A stretch of DNA of 64,000 bases from VAZQ01 sp963840535 (GTDB lineage: Bacteria; Pseudomonadota; Alphaproteobacteria; Rhizobiales; Xanthobacteraceae): NCBI GenBank assembly GCA_963840535.1, contig CAWIZJ010000057.1, positions 1-64,000 of the forward strand, given 5' to 3'. Both the position numbers and the translations under genes were made by a program. Of this stretch, positions 45,731 through 54,447 are shown piece by piece. Every line of letters starts with the position of its first letter. Position 1 is the first letter of the stretch. Below the pieces are notes generated by a model that was given only the letters and a program-made list of their open reading frames with translations, made no database searches and was not told where the DNA came from.

Positions 45731-46420
45731 TTACCGAACGCCGACCAGTGCGGGCAATTCCGCAAGCGATCTCACCTCGCGATCGGGCGCCCCCGGCAGT
45801 CGCTCGCGCGGGAGGGAGTAACGATTGCACCAGACGACCTTCATTCCGAACGCCGAGGCAGCATAGGCATCCCACGCGTTCGACGATTGGAATGCGATCG
45901 CAGAAGACGCGACGCCGAGCCGGTCGACCGCGAGCTGGTAGACCTTCGGGTGCGGCTTGTAGACACCGACCTCCTCGACCGAAAGGATGTCGTCGATCAG
46001 GTGGCGCAGGCCCGCGCCTTCGACTGCTGCACGCAACATGTCCGGCGAACCGTTCGAAAGAATCGCGGTTCTCATGGCTGCAGCTTTCAGGCGCGCGAGC
46101 ATGCCCGGCACCTCCGGGAAGGCATCGAGCGTCAGATAGAGGTTCATCAGTCGATGTCGCAGCGCCGCATCGTCGATGCCGAGCACTCCCAGAGCGTAGT
46201 CGAGCGCATCGCCGGTGACTTGCCAGAAATCCGCGTGGCGTCCCTGGATCGCGCGCAGCCAAGTGTATTGCAGCTGCTTGTCACGCCAGAGCGCCGTGAG
46301 CCGGTCGAGCTCGTCGCCCAGAACGTCGCGACAGCTGGCGGCCGCCGAGGCATAGTCGAACAGCGTCCCGTAGGCGTCGAACACGCAAGCCTTCACTCCA
46401 ACAAGGGGCTCGTCGCTCAT
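45731..46420 (-). CDS. haloacid dehalogenase, type II
   Basis: 229 residues. HAD-superfamily L-2-haloacid dehalogenase pattern: nucleophile in VFDAYGTLFDYASAAA, the Arg/Gln-x-x-YTWLR segment KQLQYTWLRAIQG, Ser/Asn in TAILSNGSPDML, Lys in VGVYKPHPKVYQLA, and the family end FQSSNAWDAYAASAFGMK followed by VVWCNR. It would release halide from 2-haloalkanoic acids by an ester intermediate. It starts three bases after the OsmC gene, so the two are co-transcribed. The region is promiscuous, and phosphatase activity on small acids cannot be excluded. Confidence 0.92.
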   Translation of the reverse strand: MSDEPLVGVKACVFDAYGTLFDYASAAASCRDVLGDELDRLTALWRDKQLQYTWLRAIQGRHADFWQVTGDALDYALGVLGIDDAALRHRLMNLYLTLDAFPEVPGMLARLKAAAMRTAILSNGSPDMLRAAVEGAGLRHLIDDILSVEEVGVYKPHPKVYQLAVDRLGVASSAIAFQSSNAWDAYAASAFGMKVVWCNRYSLPRERLPGAPDREVRSLAELPALVGVR

Positions 46421-46423
46421 CGC

Positions 46424-46918
46424 TCACACCTCGACCCAGCGATCTCCGCTCTTCAGGCGGTGTTTCACCAGACCCGGCTTCAGCGATTGCTCGACGAAGC
46501 ATCCCTTTTGCGCCGCCGCCAACAGGAGCCGCTTGTCGGCCTCCGAAGCGTCGCCTTCGATGTCCACATCCATGGTGAACGCGATCGGCGCACTTTCGTA
46601 GGGTTCCTTTCCACGCTGTTGCGCCTGCCAGTGGCATCGTGTGTTCACCGAAAAACGTCCGACCGGAATGTTGAGGCGCTTGGAGAACGCGCGTATCTGC
46701 GTCATCACGCATGCGGTGAGCCCGCTCGTGAAATAAGCGAGCGGATACGGTGCCGTCCCGTCCCCGCCGTGGATCGCGCCCTCGTCGGTCGGCAGGTCAT
46801 AGCTGACCGCGTAGGGTCCACGCAAATGAACTTTCACGTCGTTGCGAAATCTGGATTCATCGACGCCTTCGGCGTCGAATATCACTTCGAACCGCGTCTT
46901 CGCCACGATCTCTGCCAT
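46424..46918 (-). CDS. OsmC family protein
   Basis: 164 residues from ATG 46918 (MAEIVAKTRFEVIFDAEG). OsmC/Ohr-like fold: IHGGDGTAPYPLAYFTSG leads into the redox helix LTACVMTQIRAFSKRLN with the first active-site Cys. The second Cys is in AAAQKGCFVEQSL. These proteins reduce organic hydroperoxides or bind related ligands. The frame is open upstream through a hydrophobic stretch (LLEGLALLTALSLIAGV), but members of this family are cytoplasmic, so I take the inner start, with GAAAGGGCG nearby as ribosome-binding site. Confidence 0.88.
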   Translation of the reverse strand: MAEIVAKTRFEVIFDAEGVDESRFRNDVKVHLRGPYAVSYDLPTDEGAIHGGDGTAPYPLAYFTSGLTACVMTQIRAFSKRLNIPVGRFSVNTRCHWQAQQRGKEPYESAPIAFTMDVDIEGDASEADKRLLLAAAQKGCFVEQSLKPGLVKHRLKSGDRWVEV

Positions 46919-47049
46919 GACTAACGCCCTTTCGTCGGCTTGGTCGGGTGCGGTGAGGCTGCCTCGTGCTGTTCGCACCCCAGCGATCAACGACAGGGCG
47001 GTCAAAAGTGCAAGCCCTTCGAGCAGCCGCATCAGATCCCTGCGTGCAC

Positions 47050-47139
47050 TTATCGGTTGATGAGATGCTTCACGAACAAAAAGATGCTGCACGCCAGAAC
47101 AAGCACGACGATCACGGCGATGGCGATATCGAGGTCCAC
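47050..47139 (-). CDS. possible small membrane protein (29 residues)
   Basis: GTG 47139 to TAA 47050 would encode VDLDIAIAVIVVLVLACSIF followed by LFVKHLINR: a short outside end, one membrane helix and a basic inside end. Such single-helix miniproteins exist, but nothing else supports translation, and there is no strong ribosome-binding site. Listed because the hydrophobicity pattern is clean. Confidence 0.3.
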   Translation of the reverse strand: MDLDIAIAVIVVLVLACSIFLFVKHLINR

Positions 47140-47259
47140 ACTCGACGGTAGGCGTCGTCGGCGGTGCAGTGCAAATCACAAGGTGAGTAGCGTGACCCCA
47201 ATGTCCCTGCTGCTCCACGTCCCCCAATCACGCAAGATGCGGGCGACAGTTCGTGCAGC

Positions 47260-47751
47260 CTACTTGACGCCATGAGCATTGCTGGCGTCCGTGTAGATCG
47301 GGCTGTTCGGCCTAAACGCGTGGAATACAAAGGCAAACGTGACGTCGTGGGCGACGTCGACCAGTTCGCTCCCCTGGCGGCGCTGCACGATGACATTGCC
47401 GACGTCGCGTCCGGCACGGATGGACGACTTGTCGAGTGCAGACGCCTGTCCCGGCTGCCACTGGATCAGGAGACCACCGCTGCGCACGGCGCCCGCGCGC
47501 CGCAACAGCGAGAGCGTCCATGCCTCGTGACGGCGAGGAGCGGTTTCGACGGCCACCACGCGCTCCATCGGCTCGACGCCCAGCGGCAGCGTTCCATCAT
47601 AGAGGAACGGCCTTTGGCCGAGCGCATCATAGCCGACATAGGGATTGCGCCCGTAATTCCGCGCATTGGGATCGCCGGGGACGAGGACTTGCCCTTGGGG
47701 AAAGCGCTGCCGAAAGCGCTCGAACGATTCCAGTCGCGAAGGAATGCTCAG
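47260..47751 (-). pseudogene. DUF3179 protein, C-terminal part only
   Basis: From about 47751 the minus frame matches the end of DUF3179 proteins: LSIPSRLESFERFRQRFPQG, QVLVPGDPNARNYGRNPYVG, PFLYDGTLP, ERVVAVETAPRRHEAWTLSL, LLIQWQPGQASALD, RAGRDVGNVIVQRR, VTFAFVFHAFRPNS. The N-terminal half with the WHEIVND and CPLC motifs is absent. Upstream DNA to 47850 shows short coding-like pieces in different frames (for example LLVLLDDTQVAAFRDVEFSL). Either a truncated pseudogene or a gene broken by several indels. Function of the family is unknown. Confidence 0.65.
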
Positions 47752-47854
47752 CTGCGTTCGGATAGTCGAGCGAGAACTCGACGTCCCGGAAGGCGGCCAC
47801 CTGCGTGTCATCGAGCAGGACGAGCAGCGTGGCCCTGGAAATTGGCGCCGGATT

Positions 47855-48043
47855 TCACGAGCAAGCCGCCCGCTGCCGGAGCCTCGGAGTGCCGGTCACC
47901 TTCATCGCGGTGATGATGCGCTCGAACTTCGACCGATAGCAAAACGCGCAGGCGAGATTGCACTCGTTGGTCAGGCCGATCCCGAGCGCGAAGCCTGGCC
48001 CGGTGCGCGCCCGCTCGCTCGATTGTAAAGCCGTCATGCTCAT
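47855..48043 (-). pseudogene. radical SAM protein, N-terminal fragment
   Basis: A 62-residue frame with GFALGIGLTNECNLACAFCY: the CxxxCxxC iron-sulfur motif of radical SAM enzymes in its usual context after a short leader. Similarity stops about eight residues later and the frame ends at 47855. No remaining radical SAM barrel is found downstream, where DUF3179 remnants start instead. It is likely the scar of a deletion that joined two genes. It is divergent from the methyltransferase at 48090. Confidence 0.55.
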
Positions 48044-48089
48044 GAGACGCGAAGGTCTCGTGGTAGCTTGGACGCGGGAGACGTCTCAT

Positions 48090-48952
48090 ATGTGCTTCGA
48101 GCACCGCACCGCCGCGAAGTTAGCCGCCGAGCTGCAGCCGGACCAGCAGCCCGCGTGCTGGAATGATCACGTTGCCGTGTACGAGTTCGTGTTCGAGCCG
48201 TTGACCAGCGCGTTCGCGAGCCGCGCCCTGGATCTGCTTGATCTCAATCCCGGCGGGCGCCTGATCGATGTCGGCGCCGGTAGCGGTACCGCCGCCCTGA
48301 TGGCAGCGAGCCGCGGCGCCGACGTTCTCGCAATCGATGCCGCGGAGCAGATGGTGATGCGGATCCGCCGGCGTGCCGAAGCGGTTGGGCCGGGCCGCAT
48401 TCGGGCCGGCGTGATGGACGGAACGGCGCTTGCACTCGCGCCGGCGAGCTTCGATGCTGCGATCTCAGTGTTCGGCGTGATCCTGTTTCCCGATGCCGGC
48501 CTGGGCATGCGGGAGATCGCTCGCGTGCTCGGGCCCGGCGGCCGCGTTGCCGTGGTCACCTGGACCGAGACAGAGCAATACAGTTGGCGGTGCGGCTGCT
48601 CGCGGCTGTTGCACAAGTGCGTGGGCCGCAGCCACTTCCCGCAGCGCTCCCGGCCCAGCTGCGCTTTCGCGATGAGGCCGCGCTACGGGGGTTGCTCGCG
48701 GGGGCGGGACTGGTCGTCAACAAGATCGTTCGAATGCAGGAGCGCTGGAAACTCCCCTCGGCACGTTGGCTTGCCGATCACATTGCATTTGCACCAGGTA
48801 TGGCGACGATGGTCGGCGCCTTTGCTGCCGATCGCGCCGCGGTGCTCGACGCCTTTGTTGCTGCGCTCGAGCGCGATCAGGGAACGGGAGAGGTGGCCCT
48901 GTCGGCGGTTGCCCATGTCGGGATAGCGACAAAGCCTCGGATCGAAAGTTGA
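48090..48952 (+). CDS. class I SAM-dependent methyltransferase (one frameshift)
   Basis: About 287 residues from ATG 48090. Motif I RLIDVGAGSGTAALMAA, motif II ADVLAIDAAEQMV, then FDAAISVFGVILFPDAGLG and EIARVLGPGGRVAVVTWTE, a Methyltransf_11/25 pattern. After EQY the frame breaks near 48581: the C-terminal part LAVRLLAAVAQVRG, LRFRDEAALRGLLAGAGLVV, MATMVGAFAADRAAVLDAFV and the stop at 48952 lie in the next frame. One missing base explains this. Substrate unknown. It stands alone between remnants and the acyl-CoA operon. Confidence 0.8.
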
Positions 48953-49334
48953 GTTCGACCGCCGCCACGGACCGTGCCGGGGGCCTTACACTGGCAAATG
49001 GCACGATTAGAAAACTCGATGGGGGAACGGGTCATCTCCCCACGGAAATTCGGGTCGCGGGCATCGACTTCGGACCGTCCGATGCTGGAATGCTTCATCC
49101 GCAATGACTTCGGCCGCAGCCCGACGATCGACATCGAGGCGGGAAAAATCGACACGTCGCAGGTATCGGTAATCCAGGAGGCGCCGGGCGAGCGTAAGCT
49201 CGGCGGCCTCGAGCGTGGTCGGTGCCGTCATGCAAGACGCTGCCTGGAAAAATGCTCCGCGCGCATGGCCGCAGTGCCCGTCCAGCGCTTCGTGGTAGTT
49301 AAGGTCCTCGATCGGATGAGCACCGGGGACGCCG
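48953..49334. other. 382-bp intergenic stretch without recognised gene
   Basis: Short open frames on both strands (for example 49007-49231 minus, 74 residues) show no family similarity and no good ribosome-binding site. The promoter of the acyl-CoA operon starting at 49335 probably lies here. I see no clear boxes or terminator. Confidence 0.4.
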
Positions 49335-51207
49335 ATGCAGGTCGATTACGCGCCGCTTCGCACCTTGCAGGACGTCGAAGCGCTGGAGCGCATACCGCTC
49401 GAGGAGCGCATCTTCTCCTGGAACCTCAATGACTGGATCGCGCGCGGCTGTGCGCTCGATCCCGACAAGATCGCCATCCGCTTCATTGCCGACGGCGATC
49501 CCGACGGCGAAAGGGACGCCATCTCCTATCGGGAGCTGCAGGCGCGAGCCAACCAGGCCGCCAATCTGTTCCATTCGCTCGGCGTGAGGGCGAACGACGT
49601 GGTGCTGTACGTGCTGCCCACCCTGCCGCAACTCTATGTGGTGATGCTGGGCGCGCTCGCCGCCGGGATCGCGTGCGGGGTCAACTGGATGCTCGAGCCG
49701 GCGCAGCTTGCCGAGCTCGTGCGCTCGACCAGGGCGAAAGTCGTGGTGACACTCGGTCCGACGCCCGGCTACGAAATCTTCGAGAAGGTGCAGACAATAC
49801 GCCCTCAGATTCCGCCTGACGTGCACATCCTCACGGTGGCGGGGCCGCGCGGATCCGCGATTGCCGAGAGCGATCTCGATACCCGTGCCGCGATGCAGCC
49901 CGGCGACCGCCTGCGGTTCGAGCGCAGGGTCGAGGGCGACCACATCGCGGCCCTGGTCCATTCCGGCGGCACCACCGGATCGCCCAAGCTGGTGAAGCTC
50001 ACCCATCGCGGTTTCGCCTACAAGTGCTGGGCCAACGCGGTGGTGATGGCGCATACGTCGGACGACGTCATCTTCGCCGACTACCCCATGTTCCACATCG
50101 CCGGCATCTTTGCCCGCGGCTATTTTGCCATTGCGCACGGGATGTCGATCGTGATTCCCTCGCCGATCGGAGCCCGCGACAAGCGCTTCGTCGAGAACTA
50201 TTGGCGGTTCGTCGAGAGGTTCGGCATCACCATCTTCTCCGGCGTTCCGACCACGCTGGCGCAACTTGCCAAGAGCGGGCCGCAGGGCGAGAAACTCGGC
50301 ACATTGCGCGAGTACGCCTGCACCGGCTCGACCTCCTTTCCGGCCGAAGTGGCGCGACAGATCGAGAACCTGATCGGCGTGCGCGTCCTCCTGACCTACG
50401 GTGCGACCGAATATACGCAGAACGTCACGCAGGCGCCGCGCGACGGCGATCCCAAGTTCGGCTCGCCCGGTATCCGGCTGCCCTACACCGCGATCAAGGC
50501 GGTCGAGCTCGACGGCGACCGGATCAGGCGCGAGTGCGCGATCGACGAGATCGGAGTCGTGGTGGTCAGGGGGCCGAGCCTCACGCCCGGTTATCTCGAG
50601 CCGAAATACAACGAAGGCGTCTTCACGCGCGACGGTTGGTTCAACTCCGGCGATCTCGGTCGTTTCGATGCCGACGGCTACCTGTGGCTCACCGGCCGGG
50701 TCAAGGACGTGATCATCCGCGGCGGCCACAACATCGATCCCTCGGTCATCGAGGAAACCCTGCTCAAGCATAGGGACGTTATGCTGGCCGCGGCGGTGAG
50801 CAAGCCGGATGCCCATGCCGGCGAGCTTCCGATCGCCTATGTCCAGCTGGTGCCGGGCGCGCGCACCAGCGCCGGCGAGCTGCGCGATTTTGCGCTCGAG
50901 CACGTTCCGGAACGCGCCGCCGCACCCAAGGACATCATCATCGTCGACGAGATGCCGCTGACCGACGTGCGCAAGCCCGCCAAGGTCGAGCTCCGGCGCG
51001 ACGCCGCGCAACGGGCGTTTCGCGAGCTGTTGGCAGACGTCGCGGACGGTGCGATCACCGTCGACATGGTGTCCGATCCGCGCGAGGGCAGCATGGCGCT
51101 GATCCTGGTGACGGGTCCCACGCGGGTGCGTCAGCGACGTGGAAGAGAGGATCCGCGAACGGATGAAGCCGTTTGCGGTTGCCTACAAGGTGCAATGGAC
51201 CGCGTGA
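49335..51207 (+). CDS. acyl-CoA synthetase (AMP-binding), frameshift near the C-terminus
   Basis: About 623 residues. ANL-superfamily motifs in order: AISYRELQARANQAANLF, P-loop ALVHSGGTTGSPKLVKLTH, YPMFHIAGIFARG, LLTYGATEYTQNVTQ (A5), RDGWFNSGDLGRFDADGYLW, GRVKDVIIRGGHNIDPS (A8) and the catalytic Lys in VRKPAKVELRRD. The extra domain after the Lys resembles long medium/aryl-acid ligases. Near 51,125 the frame changes: the family end SDVEERIRERMKPFAVAYKV then QWTA stop (51205-51207) is one base away from the frame that otherwise runs on to 51326. First gene of the operon with TctC, MaoC and dehydrogenases. It activates the imported acid as a CoA ester. Confidence 0.88.
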
Positions 51208-51330
51208 TGCGTCTTGGCTTTGCTCCTCGCTATGCAACATGCATGATAGCAAGGCGCGGGTTGACCGCGTGCTGTCGCACCCACCAAGCTGAGTTCCGCC
51301 GCGAGTTGAAGAAATCTGGAGGATGACCCG

Positions 51331-52330
51331 ATGCAGTCCTGGAAGCCTCTGCGCACAGCTCTACTCGCGTGCGCCCTCGGCGCATTCACCGGCCCGGGCG
51401 CTGCGCAGACCGGCTATCCATCCGCGCCGATCCGGGTCATCATCCCGCTCGCGCCGGGCGGTGCGATCGACGTGATGGTGCGCGCGATCGGCAGGGCCTT
51501 CGAGCAACGCAATGCGCACGGCTTCGTGGTCGAGAGCCGCCCCGGCGCCAACACCATCATTGCCGCCAATGCCTGCAAGGCGGCAGCTCCCGACGGCTCG
51601 ACCGTGTGCCTGCTGTCGCGCAGCTCGGTGTCGCTCAATCCCGCGCTCTACAAGAACCTGTCCTATGATCCGCTGAGGGATTTCGAGCCGATCACCAACC
51701 TCGCTTTCGCGCAGCAGGTGCTGATCCTCAACAAGAGCGTCCCGGTGAGCGACTTCAGGGAGCTTGGTCGCCTATTCGAAGCAGAATCCCGATAAGCTCA
51801 ATTTCGGCTCGTTCGGCGTCGGCGGCGACACCCATCTCGTGGTCGAGTGGCTCAAGCACGAAACCGGCGCGAAGATGACGCACATACCCTTCAAGGGAGC
51901 CTCCGATGCCATGCTGGCGTTCAAGGCCGGCAACATCCAGCTCCTCTACCTCATCGTCGGCAATCCCGATATTCCGCGCCAGATCAACGAGCGCGAGGTC
52001 AAGGGCCTGCTGGTGCCGGGCTCGAAGCGCAATCCGCTGGTGCCCGACGTGCCGTCGTTCGCCGAGGCCGGGCTGCCGTCGGACCAGACCGCGTTCCAGA
52101 CCTGGTTCGGGATGTTCGCTCCCAAGGGAACGCCGGCTCACATCGTGCAGAAGCTCAACGCGGAGCTCTCGGCGATCGTGAACACCCCGGAATTCACCAA
52201 GCAGTATCTAGCCTCCAAGGGCTTCGAGCCGGTCGGCGACGGCCATGAGGCATTTGCGAGGTTCATCGTCGAGGACCAGAAGAAGGGCAAGCTCCTGGTC
52301 GACATATCAGGCGCCAAGCTCGAGCAATGA
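51331..52330 (+). CDS. TctC/Bug-family solute receptor (one frameshift)
   Basis: About 332 residues. Signal peptide MQSWKPLRTALLACALGAFT, then YPSAPIRVIIPLAPGGAIDV, VESRPGANTIIAANAC, APDGSTVCLLS. The frame breaks near 51,765 at FRELGRL. The remaining receptor (VAYSKQNPDKLNFGSFGVGG, PFKGASDAMLAFKAGNIQLL, PDVPSFAEAGLPSD, LASKGFEPVGDGHEAFA) lies in the next frame and stops at 52330. Removing one T of AGCTTGG restores it. It lies between the acyl-CoA synthetase and MaoC genes, so the compound it binds is presumably the substrate of that operon. Confidence 0.87.
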
Positions 52331-52357
52331 TGGCTGCGCTCCGCCCGGATACACCCC

Positions 52358-53215
52358 ATGGCTCTCAACTATGAACGGATCATGGCCTATCGGCCCGCCG
52401 ATATCGCCGTGAGCTACGGCGCCCGCGACTGCATCCTCTATGCGCTCGGCATCGGGATCGGCATGGACCCGCTCGATCCGGGCGCGCTCGGCTTCGTCTA
52501 CGAGCGGGCCGACCTGCAGGCCTTCCCCACCATGGCGGTGGTGCTCGGCTGGCCCGGTCGAATGACCGACCCGGCCTTCGGTGTGGACGAGCGACTGGTG
52601 GTCGCCGGCGACATCAAGGTGGTGCTGCATCGGCCGCTCGCCGCGCAGGGGCAGCTCACCAGCCGGCCGCGCATCAGGGAGGTGGTCGACAAGGGGCCCG
52701 GCAACGCCGCCATCATCCTCAATACCCGCGATCTCGTCGGCAGCGATGGAACGTTGGTCGCCACCGTGGACAGCAGCACCTTCGCGCGCAAGCATGGCGG
52801 CTTCGGCGGCAAGGTGACGGAGACCCCGCCGGCGCCTGCAGTCCCGCAGACGGCGCCGGAGCAGATCTGCGACCTGCCGACGCCGCCCAACCTCGCGCTG
52901 CTGTACCGGCTCAACGGCGACGAAAATCCGCTGCATGCCGATCCACAGCGCGCCAAGGCGGCGGGGTTCGAGCGTCCCATTCTGCACGGCGCCGCGAGCT
53001 TCGGCGTTGCGGCCCATGCGGTCCTGCGCACGGTTGCCGGCTTCCGGCCGGAACGCCTCGCCGCCATCGAGGCGCGTTTCTCGCGGCCGGTGTTCCCGGG
53101 CGACACCATCCGCACCGAGATGTGGCGGCAGGGCGAGCGCGTTCTCTTCCAGTGCCGTGCGGTCGGGCGCGACGACATCGTGCTCAGCAACGGACTTGCA
53201 GTGCTGAGGGGCTGA
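52358..53215 (+). CDS. MaoC-like enoyl-CoA hydratase, double hotdog
   Basis: 285 residues: an N-terminal hotdog half (YRPADIAVSYGARDCILYAL to FARKHGGFGG) and a C-terminal MaoC half with the hydratase-2 active site LLYRLNGDENPLHADPQRAK (Asp, Asn and His) and FERPILHGAASFGVAAHA. The layout is that of eukaryotic/actinobacterial type (R)-specific enoyl-CoA hydratases acting on bulky or branched chains. It is 28 bases after the TctC stop and 4 bases before the next dehydrogenase gene, so its substrate should be the enoyl-CoA made by those dehydrogenases. Confidence 0.92.
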   Translation: MALNYERIMAYRPADIAVSYGARDCILYALGIGIGMDPLDPGALGFVYERADLQAFPTMAVVLGWPGRMTDPAFGVDERLVVAGDIKVVLHRPLAAQGQLTSRPRIREVVDKGPGNAAIILNTRDLVGSDGTLVATVDSSTFARKHGGFGGKVTETPPAPAVPQTAPEQICDLPTPPNLALLYRLNGDENPLHADPQRAKAAGFERPILHGAASFGVAAHAVLRTVAGFRPERLAAIEARFSRPVFPGDTIRTEMWRQGERVLFQCRAVGRDDIVLSNGLAVLRG

Positions 53216-53219
53216 CCAT

Positions 53220-54416
53220 ATGCCCTCGAGCGGTGCAATGGGCGCGATCTGGGACAACACTACTCTGTTCGTCGACGACGATCCGGCCGATCGCGCGTTC
53301 CGCGACGAGGTCCGTGGCTGGATTGCCGACAATCTGCCGGCGGAGCTCTGCAACCGTTCGACCCGCATCGACCCGCCCGAGCTCGCGCCCTGGCACCGCA
53401 AGCTCTACGAGCGCGGCTGGATCGCACCCCATTGGCCGCGCCAGTACGGCGGCATGGGAGCGACCCTGACGCGGCAAATCATCCTGTTCGAGGAGATCAG
53501 TCGCGTCGGCGCGCCCACACCCTATCCGCACGGCCTCAATTTCATCGGGCCGCTGATCATCGATGCCGGCACGGCGGAGCAGAAGGCGAGGCACCTGCCG
53601 CCGATACTCACCGGCGAGGTGACCTGGTGCCAGGGCTATTCCGAGTCCGGCGCCGGATCCGACCTGGCGAGCCTCGCCACGCGCGCCGAGCTCGACGGTG
53701 ACCACTTCGTCGTCAACGGCCACAAGATGTGGACCACCAATGGTCACTTCGCGGATTGGATGTTTGCGCTGGTGCGTACCGATCCCGACGCCCAGCCGCG
53801 CCACGCCGGCATCAGCATGCTCCTGATCGACCTGAAGTCGCCCGGCGTCACCGTGAAGCCGATCCAGACCATCAAGGGCGACGCGGAATTCGCCGAGGAA
53901 TTCTTCGTCGACGTGCGCGTGCCGCGGGAGAACCTCCTGGGCGCACTCAACGACGGGTGGAAAGTAGCCAACAAGCTGCTCGGCTCGGAGCGCTTCACCA
54001 CCGGCCACCCGCGCAATGCCGCCGTGCTGCTCAACAAGGCGCGGCAGGTAGCCGAGCTCACCGGCTCGATCCGCAACGCCGGCTTCCGACACAAGCTCGC
54101 GGTGCTCGAGATCGATCTGCTGGCGTTTTCCGCCTACTACCGGCATGCGGCTGCGCTGCACGGCGAGCAGCGGGCGCCTTTGTCGATGGCGCCGGTCATC
54201 AAGATCGTCGGCGGCGAGCTCGGTCAACGTGCCTCGGAGCTGCTGGTGGAGGCGGCCGGTCCGTTCGGCCCGCGGTCCGATGACATGATGGTCGGCAATC
54301 ACATCGTCAATCCGGCCGCGGAGATGCTCGAGATGCGGCGCGTCACGGTCGGCAGCGGCGCGGTCGAGATCCAGCGCAACATCGTCGCCAAGCGAGTGCT
54401 GGGACTGCCGAGTTGA
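53220..54416 (+). CDS. acyl-CoA dehydrogenase
   Basis: 398 residues. N-terminal helices DDPADRAFRDEVRGWIADNL, then YERGWIAPHWPRQYGGMGAT, flavin loop CQGYSESGAGSDLASLATRA, FVVNGHKMWTTNGHFADWMF, FFVDVRVPRENLLGALNDGW and the end RRVTVGSGAVEIQRNIVAKR, which is the usual ACAD finish. The pattern is like the large-subunit (FadE-type) partner of heteromeric dehydrogenases used for sterol or alicyclic CoA esters. The next gene encodes a dehydrogenase-like protein lacking many landmarks, consistent with an alpha/beta pair. Confidence 0.92.
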   Translation: MPSSGAMGAIWDNTTLFVDDDPADRAFRDEVRGWIADNLPAELCNRSTRIDPPELAPWHRKLYERGWIAPHWPRQYGGMGATLTRQIILFEEISRVGAPTPYPHGLNFIGPLIIDAGTAEQKARHLPPILTGEVTWCQGYSESGAGSDLASLATRAELDGDHFVVNGHKMWTTNGHFADWMFALVRTDPDAQPRHAGISMLLIDLKSPGVTVKPIQTIKGDAEFAEEFFVDVRVPRENLLGALNDGWKVANKLLGSERFTTGHPRNAAVLLNKARQVAELTGSIRNAGFRHKLAVLEIDLLAFSAYYRHAAALHGEQRAPLSMAPVIKIVGGELGQRASELLVEAAGPFGPRSDDMMVGNHIVNPAAEMLEMRRVTVGSGAVEIQRNIVAKRVLGLPS

Positions 54417-54447
54417 TGTTTTCCGGAGCGACTGAAAGGGGAACCGA

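Noticed and set aside
49007..49231. 74-residue minus-strand frame between methyltransferase and ligase genes
   Set aside because: No ribosome-binding site, no family resemblance, and typical GC-rich chance frame.
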